In this document: positions 17,647 to 25,511 of the stretch, piece by piece
How positions within the stretch are numbered: position 1 is the stretch's first letter
Layout of the letters: every line of letters begins with the position of its first letter
Source of the DNA: Schaalia sp. HMT-172
GTDB lineage: Bacteria > Actinomycetota > Actinomycetes > Actinomycetales > Actinomycetaceae
Assembly (NCBI RefSeq): GCF_030644365.1
Contig: NZ_CP130058.1
Coordinates: forward strand, 1 to 64,000
Length of the DNA: 64,000 nt
Reading direction: 5' to 3'
Notes under the pieces: generated by a model
What the model saw: only the letters and a program-made list of their open reading frames with translations
Told to the model about the DNA's origin: nothing
Databases searched by the model: none
Translations under genes and position numbers: made by a program

Positions 17647-19020
17647 TCATAGGGAGCGCGCGCCGTAGCCGTTGGTGAGTGCCCGCATGCCCGTGTAGAC
17701 GGCGGAGTAGGCGAGCCAGACCAGGGCGAGGGCCACGGACGGGGAGCTCGTGAGCGTGGCGGAGTGGGCGATGAGCCACAGGATGGGCGCGTAGACGAGG
17801 AGGTTGAGGACGGACGCGCCCGCGAGGTAGCGCCCGCGCCCCGCGCCGATGAGGACGCCGTCGAGGAGGAAGACGTAGCCGGCGATCGGCTGGAAGAGGG
17901 CGCCGACGATGATGGCGACGGTTGCGTAGTCGATGACGGTCTGGTCGGTCGTGAAGATGCGCGTGATCCAGGGCGCGGTGAAGGCCAGGGCGACGCCGAC
18001 GGCCGTGCCGAAGCTGAGTCCCCAGCGCGCCAGCGTGCGCAGGAGGGGCTGGATCGCGCCTCGCTCGCCGGTTCCGGACGCGAAGCCGGCGAGGGCTTGC
18101 GCGGCGATCGCGAGGGCGTCGAGGACGTAGGCGGCGAAGCTCCACAGGGTCCACACGATCTGGTGGGCGGCCAGGGCCTGCGTGGAGATCGCGGTGACGG
18201 CCGCGAGGGTGGCGAGGAGGGCGACGCGCAGCGCGAGGGTGCGCACGAGCAGGGGTGCCCCCTCGAGCGCCGCGCCAAACAGGCCGGAGGTGGAGGGGCG
18301 TAGGCTCACGCCCTGGCGGCGGGCGGCGCGCACGACGATCCACCCGAGGAAGGCCGCCATGAGGGTTTGCGTGATGGCGGTGCCCAGGCCGGACCCAGCG
18401 ACCCCCAGGCCGAGGGGGTACATGAGCGTCCAGTTGGCCGCCGCGTTGAAGGCCGCGCCCACGGAGGCGGCGACCAGCGGGGTGCGCGTGTCCTGCAGGC
18501 CGCGCAGGGTGCCGGTGGCCGCCAGGGCGACGAACATGCCGACGAGGCCGGGCGCGGAGGCGCGCAGGTACGCCAGGGCGTGCGGCATGGTGGCCGCGTC
18601 GGCGCCCAGCCAAGTGAGCAGGGGCGAGGCGAAGATGGCCAGGAGGATCGCCGCACACGCGCCGAGGCCGCCCGCCAGCCACATGGCCTCCACCCCCGAG
18701 CGGATCGCAAGGTCGCGGCGCCCGGCCCCCAGGTGGCGCCCCGCCAGCGAGGTCGTCGAGTAGGCCAGGAAGATGAACAGGCCGACCGCGGTGTTCAGGA
18801 CGGTCGACGCGATGCCCAGGCCCGCCAGCTGCGGGGTGCCCAGGTGGCCGACCATCGTGGAGTCGATGACGGTGAACAGCGGCTCTGCGATGAGCGCGCC
18901 CAGGGAGGGCAGGGCCAGGGACAGGATTTTGCCCGTCGTGATCGTCGGCATCGACGAGGCCGTGGCCCCCTCGTCGGGCGACGGGGAGGACGGGGTGGCC
19001 GCTCCACGATTGCTGCTCAT
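17647..19020 (-). CDS. MATE-family efflux transporter (DinF-like)
   Basis: 457 residues with twelve predicted membrane segments. Two homologous halves each begin with a MATE-type signature (ALPSLGALIAEPLFTVIDSTMVGHLGTP compressed over residues ~36-63; second half around ALAAHQIVWTLWSFAAYVLDALAIAAQALAG). Members export drugs or metabolites using Na+ or H+ gradients. The DinF branch is suggested by overall pattern, not proven. The first ~23 residues are polar and include ATASS, encoded by a copy of the dispersed 14-mer (18953-18967); an ATG at residue 24 is an alternative start. Divergent from dnaB across a DnaA-box-rich gap. Confidence 0.88.
   Translation of the reverse strand: MSSNRGAATPSSPSPDEGATASSMPTITTGKILSLALPSLGALIAEPLFTVIDSTMVGHLGTPQLAGLGIASTVLNTAVGLFIFLAYSTTSLAGRHLGAGRRDLAIRSGVEAMWLAGGLGACAAILLAIFASPLLTWLGADAATMPHALAYLRASAPGLVGMFVALAATGTLRGLQDTRTPLVAASVGAAFNAAANWTLMYPLGLGVAGSGLGTAITQTLMAAFLGWIVVRAARRQGVSLRPSTSGLFGAALEGAPLLVRTLALRVALLATLAAVTAISTQALAAHQIVWTLWSFAAYVLDALAIAAQALAGFASGTGERGAIQPLLRTLARWGLSFGTAVGVALAFTAPWITRIFTTDQTVIDYATVAIIVGALFQPIAGYVFLLDGVLIGAGRGRYLAGASVLNLLVYAPILWLIAHSATLTSSPSVALALVWLAYSAVYTGMRALTNGYGARSL
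18953..18967 (+). repeat. Dispersed 14-mer, inside MATE N terminus
   Basis: GACGAGGCCGTGGCC. On the coding strand it specifies ATASS in the non-conserved polar head of the transporter. Confidence 0.8.
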
Positions 19021-19035
19021 AACACGCTCCGCTTC

Positions 19036-19283
19036 TTATCCACAACATGTGCACAGGTCTGTGGATATCAGTGCACACAGGAATTCTAGACAGCTCAATG
19101 AATGACAACGATGTGACTGTGATGAGCATATCTGCCCTGACAGAGCGGTCATTAAACCCTGTGCACAGGCTCAATCGGCGTTGTGCACAGGTTATCCACA
19201 ATATGTGCACATGTCCGTGCACAGCGTCGGTCGCGCAATCGCCTACAACGCGTTAGTCTTCGCCTGACGGCTCTGTATCCACA
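19036..19283. promoter_or_regulatory. Cluster of DnaA boxes and 22-bp-spaced GTGCAC repeats upstream of dnaB
   Basis: Two exact TTATCCACA boxes (19036-19044 and 19192-19200), two 8/9 matches (19060-19068 on the other strand, 19275-19283) and TTGTGCACA (19181-19189), one base from the actinobacterial box TTGTCCACA. GTGCAC starts at 19049, 19071, 19161, 19183, 19205 and 19217; four of these form pairs or a triplet at exactly 22 bp. The region between the halves (about 19080-19160) is relatively AT-rich. Candidate DnaA-binding region: an origin, or a DnaA-controlled promoter for dnaB. Confidence 0.7.
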
Positions 19284-19360
19284 GGGCCACAGGCCGTTTG
19301 TGGCCGCCGAACCCGGCCCCGGCCTCGTCCAGGCAAGCCACCGCACCCGAGAGGATCACG

Positions 19361-20713
19361 ATGTCCGACGACCAGTTCGACCGCGTCCCCCCGCAGGACA
19401 TCGACGCGGAGATGAGCGTCCTCGGGTCCATGATGCTGACGACCGAGGCCGCCAACGTCGTCTCCGAGATACTGCGCGGGCAGGACTTCTACCAGCCCAG
19501 CCACGAGACCATCTTCGACACCATCGTCGAGCTCAACGGCCGCGCGGAACCCGCCGACGCGATCACCGTCGCCGGCGAACTCAAGCGCGCGGGCGTCCTG
19601 TCGAAGGTGGGCGGCGCCGCCTACCTGCACAGCCTCATCGCCTCCGTGCCCACCGCCGCGAACGCCGCCTACTACGCGCGCATCGTGCGCGAACGCGCCA
19701 TCATGCGCCGCCTCGTCACCGCGGGCACGCGCGTCGTCCAGCTCGGTTACGCGGACGCCGGCGGCGACGTCGACGAGATCGTCGACCAGGCCCAGGCCGA
19801 GGTGTACGCCGTCTCCGACGGGCGCGAAACCAGCGACTACGTATCCATGAACCAGATGAGCTCGGACATCCTCAACGCGCTCGAGGACATCGAGAAGAAC
19901 CAGGGCAAGCTCAACGGCGTACCCACAGGCTTCACCGACCTCGACGAACTCACCCAGGGCCTGCACGGCGGCCAGATGATCATCGTCGCCGCCCGACCCG
20001 CCATGGGTAAGTCCACGCTCGCCCTGGACTTCTGCCGCTCGGCCTCCATCAAGCACGGCATCACCTCGCTCATCTTCTCGCTAGAAATGAGCTCCCAGGA
20101 AATCGCGATGCGCATGCTCTCCGCCGAGTCCGGCGTGCGCCTGTCCAAGATGCAGGCCGGCAAAATGAGCGACGTCGACTGGCGCAAGGTCGCCGAAACC
20201 ACCTCACGCATAAGCGAAGCCCCCCTATTCGTCGACGACTCCGCGAACATCACGATCTCCGAGATCCGCTCGAAGTGCCGCCGCCTCAAGCAGCAAGAGA
20301 ACCTGGGCCTCGTCGTCATCGACTACCTCCAGCTCATGACGAGCGGCCGCCAGGTCGAGTCGCGTCAGCAGGAAGTCTCCGCGATGTCGCGAAACCTGAA
20401 GCTCCTGGCCAAGGACCTCGACATCCCCGTCATCGCGGTCGCGCAGCTGAACCGTAACTCGGAAGGGCGCACCGACCGCAAGCCCATGATGAGTGACCTG
20501 CGTGAATCCGGCTCGCTCGAACAGGACGCGGACATCATCATCCTGCTGCACCGCCCCGACTACTACGACAAGGAAGACCGCCCCGGCGAGGCCGACATCA
20601 TCGTCGCCAAGCACCGCGCGGGCGCGACCGCGACCGTCACCGCACTCTTCCAGGGCGACATGGCGCGCTTCGTCAACTACACGGGCCGCCCGGAGCCCGG
20701 CGTCGGAGAGTAA
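19361..20713 (+). CDS. dnaB: Replicative DNA helicase
   Basis: 450 residues. N-terminal DnaG-interacting domain (VPPQDIDAEMSVLGSMMLT, FYQPSHETIFDTI) followed by a RecA-type motor domain with Walker A (AARPAMGKSTLALD), Walker B (LVVIDYLQLM), and the SLEMSSQEIAMRML and AQLNRNSE motifs typical of hexameric DnaB. No intein, unlike several mycobacterial DnaB proteins. The ATG with GAGAGGA six bases upstream is chosen over a longer frame. It unwinds DNA ahead of the replication fork. Confidence 0.96.
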   Translation: MSDDQFDRVPPQDIDAEMSVLGSMMLTTEAANVVSEILRGQDFYQPSHETIFDTIVELNGRAEPADAITVAGELKRAGVLSKVGGAAYLHSLIASVPTAANAAYYARIVRERAIMRRLVTAGTRVVQLGYADAGGDVDEIVDQAQAEVYAVSDGRETSDYVSMNQMSSDILNALEDIEKNQGKLNGVPTGFTDLDELTQGLHGGQMIIVAARPAMGKSTLALDFCRSASIKHGITSLIFSLEMSSQEIAMRMLSAESGVRLSKMQAGKMSDVDWRKVAETTSRISEAPLFVDDSANITISEIRSKCRRLKQQENLGLVVIDYLQLMTSGRQVESRQQEVSAMSRNLKLLAKDLDIPVIAVAQLNRNSEGRTDRKPMMSDLRESGSLEQDADIIILLHRPDYYDKEDRPGEADIIVAKHRAGATATVTALFQGDMARFVNYTGRPEPGVGE

Positions 20714-20763
20714 GGGGCGGTTTGCCCGCTTGCTGGCTCGGGCTGCTTGGTGTGCTCCGCTGA

Positions 20764-20868
20764 TGTTCCGGGCGCCTTCGGGCCCGGCCGCCCGCTCGCC
20801 GTTGGCGCTGCATGTTGTTGCTTGTGGCACCGCTGGTGTTCCGGGCGCCTCCGGGCCCGGCCGCCCGC
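20764..20868. repeat. Two 32-bp GC-rich hairpin repeats 73 bp apart
   Basis: Blocks begin TGTTCCGGGCGCCT and end GGCCGCCCGC, differing at one base. The similarity continues weakly upstream, so the whole 73-bp unit is probably duplicated. Confidence 0.75.
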
Positions 20869-21019
20869 GAGATCGCCACACGCGAGCCTACGGCTCGGAG
20901 TGGTCGATCTCGAAGCCCGCCCGTGCCCTCCGGACCCTCCGGCGCCCTCCACACCGGTGGGGTCAGGCTCACTTCGCATCCGGGCTCTCGGACCCTCATT
21001 ACTGAGCCCACGACCAATG

Positions 21020-21124
21020 TCGCATGCAATTCCCCTGCCACTGTTTCAAACTTTGAATTTACGTCGTTGAAATTCCGACGTTTTCAGACGTTGTTGAAAC
21101 GTCAGCCAATCGAATTGCATGCGA
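21020..21124. repeat. 105-bp palindromic-ended element, copy 2
   Basis: Same 13-bp perfect end repeats as copy 1 (TCGCATGCAATTC / GAATTGCATGCGA) and the same two internal hairpins with altered sequence. Confidence 0.85.
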
Positions 21125-21220
21125 AATTTCGGGGCGCGTTACCTCATGGGGCCAAAAGGAGAGCGTGCAGGGTGAGGCCCGGTTCCCTATCCCGGCGTGC
21201 CCGGCGTGGCAGGCCTTGGC

Positions 21221-22171
21221 TCAGTCCCGGTGCGCGGCGCGCGCCAGGCGCTTGGCGCGAACCGAGGAGAGCAGCCAGTCAGCGCTCAGGCACGCCAACG
21301 CCACCCACACGACGCCCATCGCGATCCAGCGGAACATTGGCACGGCCTCGTGGAAGATGAACACGGCGACGAGGAGCTGCAGGGTGGGCCCCAGGTACTG
21401 CAGGAAACCCATCGTCCCCAGGGTCAGGCCCCTTGCCGCCGAGGCGAACATGATGAGCGGGATCATCGTCAGCGCACCCGCGCCCACCAGGAGGGCCAGG
21501 TGAAGGGGCCAGGACACCCCGGCCTCGTCGGTAGCGGCGATCGTGTGGAAGGACGTGGAGGACGTGGCCGCCAGGTACGCGTAGTAGCCCAGCAGGACGG
21601 GTGAGACCGCCGCCGTCTCGATCGCCATGCCCGCGAGCGGGTCGACGCGCGCGGCCACGTCCTTCTTGACCAGGGAGTACAGGCCGAACGTGAGGGCGAG
21701 CGTGAGGGAGACGATGGGGACCGAGCGCTGGCCGACGACCAGGATGACGACGGCGAGCACGCCGAGGGCCAGGGCGACCTTCTGGATCGGCGTGACGCGC
21801 TCGCGCAGCACGATGAGGCCCAGCGCAACCGTCACGAGGGGGTTGATGAAGTAGCCGACCGCCGCGTCCGTCGTGTGGCCGGCGAGGACCGCGTACACGT
21901 ACACCGACCAGTTGACAACGACGAGCGCGCCCGCCACCGCCAGGCGCCACAGGGCTCCCCGGTCGGCGATCAGCGCGCGGATCTTCCCCAGTGAACCCGT
22001 TAGGGCGAGCGCGACCAGGCAGAAGAAGAGGCCCCACACCGCGCGGTGGACGATGACCTCGACGGCGCCGGCGGGGGAGAGCGTCGAGAAGTACAGGGGG
22101 AAGAAACCCCAGATCACGTAGCAGGAAACGCCGAGGGCGAGGGCGCGCGGTTCGTTCTTCTGGGTGCTCAT
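21221..22171 (-). CDS. rarD: EamA-family permease, RarD type
   Basis: 316 residues, about ten membrane helices in two EamA repeats. Opening ALGVSCYVIWGFFPLYF and the ...NPLVTVALGLIVLRERVTPIQ section are characteristic of the RarD (chloramphenicol-sensitive protein) branch of drug/metabolite transporters; substrate unknown. The ATG at 22171 is preceded by TACACT at 22178-22183 with only six bases between, so the mRNA is probably leaderless; an in-frame extension upstream is rejected. Confidence 0.9.
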   Translation of the reverse strand: MSTQKNEPRALALGVSCYVIWGFFPLYFSTLSPAGAVEVIVHRAVWGLFFCLVALALTGSLGKIRALIADRGALWRLAVAGALVVVNWSVYVYAVLAGHTTDAAVGYFINPLVTVALGLIVLRERVTPIQKVALALGVLAVVILVVGQRSVPIVSLTLALTFGLYSLVKKDVAARVDPLAGMAIETAAVSPVLLGYYAYLAATSSTSFHTIAATDEAGVSWPLHLALLVGAGALTMIPLIMFASAARGLTLGTMGFLQYLGPTLQLLVAVFIFHEAVPMFRWIAMGVVWVALACLSADWLLSSVRAKRLARAAHRD

Positions 22172-22177
22172 TCTTCC

Positions 22178-22183
22178 AGTGTA
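22178..22183 (-). promoter_or_regulatory. -10 box of a probably leaderless rarD transcript
   Basis: TACACT, then GGAAGA, then ATG. Transcription would begin at or next to the start codon, although GGAAGA could also serve as a weak ribosome site. Confidence 0.5.
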
Positions 22184-22346
22184 AGGACCGACCTGGCAGC
22201 TTCGCGACGACGAGCGATGCCGATGAGACGGGCGCCGGCGCACGCCCGGGCCCCGGGTGGTGTCGGCCACGCGGCGCGCCCCCGGGCAGATACGCGAAGG
22301 GGGCGGGAACCCGTTGCGGATTCCCACCCCCCTGGCTACGGCTGCG

Positions 22347-23906
22347 TCACTTCATGTTCTTCGCGAAGTTCCAGCCGATGACCAGCAGCGCGCCGACGGG
22401 CTTGTTGTTCAGCGCGAGGTCACGCATCTCGTCCTTGGACACGTCGACGTCGTGGGAGCCGGTAGCAGACCACAGTCCGTCGATGGCCTGGTTGACCGCG
22501 TCGTCGCTGGCGGCCAGCAGGTTGAGGTTACCGATGGTGCGCACGAGTGACACGTGCCAGCCGTTGGCGTCCTCCACGGTGAACACTCCGAGGCGCTCGG
22601 GGTTGACGAGGCCTTCCGTGTAGTTGGTGGTCATCGTCTTGGTGGTCGTCCTGAATGTACGCGTGTCGGTGTCCGGGTAGGAGACCGTCAGCGAATCGCC
22701 GTTGAACTCGACCTTGTACTGGCCCATGGTGATGGACGTCGTGCCGAGGTTGACGATCGCGCCGCCCGAGACCTTCGTGGAGCTCAGGCCCCACGTCACC
22801 TGCACGCCGCTGCCGCCCATGCCGGACGCGGAGTACCCGGACGAGGACGATCCGCCGCCGTAGACCGCCGCGACGCGGCGCTCGGGCAGGTCGAGGTAGC
22901 GGTAGACGTCCTCGCTGCCGATGCTCCCTCCGTTACGCAGGGCGTCGACCATGCCCGACACCGCCTCCTCGGGAGAGGAAGCGCCCTTGACGTCGGTGAA
23001 GTTCGCGGAGTAGTTCGGCTGAGCCGAACCGGTTCCCAGGAACTGCTCGGCGACCGTCATGTAGCCGGACAGGTACCACTTGCCGTCTTCCTTCACGGAG
23101 ACGAGCGTGAGCTTGTTGTTCGGGAAATTCTTCAGGACGTTACCGGAGGAGACCGGGTTGTTCTGGATTTCCTGCTTCATCTTGTCGAAGGCCTGCGACT
23201 CGTTGGCCGTCAGGTCCGAGCCCTTGGCCTCCTTGTAGTGCTCGCGGATCTTGTCGGCGAGTTCCGGCTTGATCTCAACGTCACCCTCCCACTTCGTGAT
23301 GGTGATGAGTGCCACCTGATCGGACTTGGTGTCGACCGTGTACTCCATCTCGGACTTCTTGATGTCGATCTGGTCGACGTAGTCCTTGAGGGCCTTCAGG
23401 TCCATCAGCTTGGACCAATCGGTGCCGCCGTTGTGCTTGTAGTCCTTTTGCCAGGCCGTCGCAGCGTTGAGCTCCTCGGGCGACGCGGCGCCCGCCAACG
23501 ACACGAGAGAGTTCTTCGCGAAAGCGGAATCGATGCCCTGTGCCAGGGCATCGGGGCTCTTGTAGCCGCCACCACCCAAGCGGCTGAGCGCGAAGGCGCC
23601 GCCACCGACGACAACCAGGACGGCAACGACGATGACGGAGATGATGGCCGCCATCTTTCCGCGGCTCTTCTTCTCGCCGGGTGCGGGCACCTGGCCCTGG
23701 AACTGACCGTTGGGGCCGGGCGCGGGGACCTGGCCCTGGAACTGACCGTTGGGGCCGGGCGCGGGGACTTGGCCCTGGAACTGACCGTTGGGGCCGGGCA
23801 CGGGTGCCTGGCCCTGGAACTGGGGGTTGTAGGCGCCCTGCTGGGGCACCTGGCCCTGGAACTGACCGTTGGGGCCGGGCTGGCCACCGTAGTTCGGGGT
23901 GGACAT
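22347..23906 (-). CDS. Membrane-anchored protein of unknown function with N-terminal PGPNGQFQGQ repeats
   Basis: 519 residues. The cytoplasmic head has five copies of a 13-residue unit (VPAPGPNGQFQGQ) rich in Pro/Gly/Gln, then a basic stretch (GEKKSRGK), one membrane helix (MAAIISVIVVAVLVVVGGGAFAL), and a ~420-residue extracytoplasmic part that looks like two related lipoprotein-like or SCP-like halves (KSPDALAQGIDSAFA..., SSPEEAVSGMVDALRNGG...). The plan resembles actinobacterial proteins with DUF4878/DUF4352-type outer domains, but I do not recognise the family. The proline-rich repeats could be a protein-interaction or self-assembly region. Directly downstream of hemA on the same strand with its own start. 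Confidence 0.75.
   Translation of the reverse strand: MSTPNYGGQPGPNGQFQGQVPQQGAYNPQFQGQAPVPGPNGQFQGQVPAPGPNGQFQGQVPAPGPNGQFQGQVPAPGEKKSRGKMAAIISVIVVAVLVVVGGGAFALSRLGGGGYKSPDALAQGIDSAFAKNSLVSLAGAASPEELNAATAWQKDYKHNGGTDWSKLMDLKALKDYVDQIDIKKSEMEYTVDTKSDQVALITITKWEGDVEIKPELADKIREHYKEAKGSDLTANESQAFDKMKQEIQNNPVSSGNVLKNFPNNKLTLVSVKEDGKWYLSGYMTVAEQFLGTGSAQPNYSANFTDVKGASSPEEAVSGMVDALRNGGSIGSEDVYRYLDLPERRVAAVYGGGSSSSGYSASGMGGSGVQVTWGLSSTKVSGGAIVNLGTTSITMGQYKVEFNGDSLTVSYPDTDTRTFRTTTKTMTTNYTEGLVNPERLGVFTVEDANGWHVSLVRTIGNLNLLAASDDAVNQAIDGLWSATGSHDVDVSKDEMRDLALNNKPVGALLVIGWNFAKNMK
23691..23880 (-). repeat. 39-bp coding tandem repeat
   Basis: Unit starts at 23691, 23730, 23769 and 23808 are exactly 39 bp apart; a fifth unit starts at 23850. 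Nearly identical at the DNA level, so recent duplication is likely. Confidence 0.85.
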
Positions 23907-23947
23907 CGTTAATACCTTTCACCGTTGGGAGTGAACGTTGCAGTATT

Positions 23948-25270
23948 TCACTTTTGAAATAAATTGGCAACTTTCGGTGTGACAGTGTGAGGGTGGAACC
24001 CGTGACTATCGGGCGAGAAAGCGTGCGCGCCAGCATTGTCGCAGCAGGCCAGGGTGGCCTCGTCGATGCCGAGGACCACGCCGAGGGCCTCCAGGTAGCG
24101 TTCCTGCTGGCTCTCCTCGCCTGCCCGGCGCGCCATGACGGTCGGGTTATGGATGAGGCGCGCGGCCAGGTGGCGCAGCGCCCGCGCGGCGTCGTCGGTC
24201 GACAGGGGGGCGTCGCCGAGGCGGTTGATCTCCTCCTCGACGATGCGGAAGACGCGCGAGCGCAGGTGCCGAACGACCGGGTCCATGGATCGGGCGCCGA
24301 GGCCTCGCTCGAAGGAGGAGACCTCCTCGTCGATGATGGCGCGGGCGTGATTCAGCGCGTCGGCATCCGCGGCCGGGACCGAGGCCTGGATGGTCGGCAG
24401 GTCGATAAGCGTCACGTTCGGGAGCGAGCCGACGGAGTTGTCGGTGTCGCGCATGAGGGCCAGGTCCAGGACGACGGTGTGCCCGGAGGCGGCGGCCATG
24501 TCGCGGGTCAGGATGGGGCTTCCCAGTCCCCGGCACGTCACGACCAGGTCGGCGCGCGTCAGGGCGGTGGTAAGGTCGGTGCCGTCAACCCAGCCGATGC
24601 CTCGTCCCTCGGCGAATTCGCGGGCGCGCCCCGACGTCGAGTAGACGGACACGTCGGATGCGCGAAGCGCGTCCAGGGCGCTGACGGTCGCCCCCGCGTA
24701 GGCGCCCGTGCCGACGATGAGCACGCGCGTGGCCTCCCACCGCCCCAGGTGAGCCGCAGCCATGTCGAGGCCGACGGCGACGACCGAACGGCCCGCCCCG
24801 GCCAGTCCGGTCTCGGTGGCGACGCGGCGCGATGCGGCCGACGCCCGCTCGGCGGCGCGCCCCAGGTCGCAGCTGAGGGTCCCGTCCTCCCAGGCCGTGC
24901 GCGCGGCGCGGCGCATCTGCCCGGCGATCTCGCGCTCGCCGACGACCATTGATTCCAGCCCGGATGCCGTCGCAAACAGGTCGACGAGGCCGTCGCGGCC
25001 CCACAGGTGGCGCAGGCGCACGTCGGCGCGGGGACTGTGCGAGGCGGTGGCGAGCTCGCGCTCCACCGCGTCCTTGAGCGCGTGAGGGTCGGTCGAGGCC
25101 GGGGCGTCGACGTAGATGGTGACCCGATTGCAGGTGCGCAGGACCATGACTCCGCGGGCGTGCGGTAGCGATCGCATGAGCGTGGGGCCCAGGTCGGTCG
25201 CGCCGGAGAGCCTGGCGATGTCATCGAGGGGAGCGAAGCGGTGGTCCGCGGACAGCACATGAATAGTCAC
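23948..25270 (-). CDS. hemA: Glutamyl-tRNA reductase
   Basis: 440 residues. The nucleophile region reads VLRTCNRVTIYV (Cys ~47), followed by the HRFAPLDDIARL N-terminal signature, SMVVGEREIAGQMRRA, a Rossmann motif (VLIVGTGAYAGATV) and the C-terminal dimerisation helices. It reduces glutamate on tRNA-Glu to glutamate-1-semialdehyde, the first committed step of haem synthesis. A GTG 21 bases upstream (25291) is also in frame, but the GTG at 25270 gives the usual short lead before the HR.AP motif. Divergent from hemE, sharing a ~240-bp control region. Confidence 0.94.
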   Translation of the reverse strand: MTIHVLSADHRFAPLDDIARLSGATDLGPTLMRSLPHARGVMVLRTCNRVTIYVDAPASTDPHALKDAVERELATASHSPRADVRLRHLWGRDGLVDLFATASGLESMVVGEREIAGQMRRAARTAWEDGTLSCDLGRAAERASAASRRVATETGLAGAGRSVVAVGLDMAAAHLGRWEATRVLIVGTGAYAGATVSALDALRASDVSVYSTSGRAREFAEGRGIGWVDGTDLTTALTRADLVVTCRGLGSPILTRDMAAASGHTVVLDLALMRDTDNSVGSLPNVTLIDLPTIQASVPAADADALNHARAIIDEEVSSFERGLGARSMDPVVRHLRSRVFRIVEEEINRLGDAPLSTDDAARALRHLAARLIHNPTVMARRAGEESQQERYLEALGVVLGIDEATLACCDNAGAHAFSPDSHGFHPHTVTPKVANLFQK

Positions 25271-25342
25271 AACGCGTCCATTTAAGGGCACGCGGGTGGC
25301 GCGGGCAGTGCCCGCAGCCTATTTATGTTGGTGACGCCGTGT

Positions 25343-25354
25343 CATTTCGAAATG
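25343..25354. promoter_or_regulatory. 12-bp palindrome in the hemA/hemE divergent region
   Basis: CATTTCGAAATG, a perfect palindrome between the divergent haem genes; a plausible operator. A possible -10 for the hemE side is TAGACT near 25447. Confidence 0.35.
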
Positions 25355-25511
25355 TCGGCTCAATAAATGGCTGTCTGCTGCGGATAAACCGGCATAAAGG
25401 CGCGTCAATCCGGGCATTTGTGGCGTGTGAGAAATTGTCTTGAACTAGACTGGAAAACGACGGAAATGCGCGAATTAACGCACGAAAACATCATTAAATT
25501 AAGGGAGACAC

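Larger units (their letters stand above)
20714..21220. other. Gene-free interval between convergent dnaB and rarD
   Basis: Carries a partial tandem duplication (two 32-bp blocks at 20764-20795 and 20837-20868, 31 of 32 identical, about 73 bp apart, each able to form a GC-rich hairpin) and the second 105-bp element. No supported gene. Confidence 0.65.
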
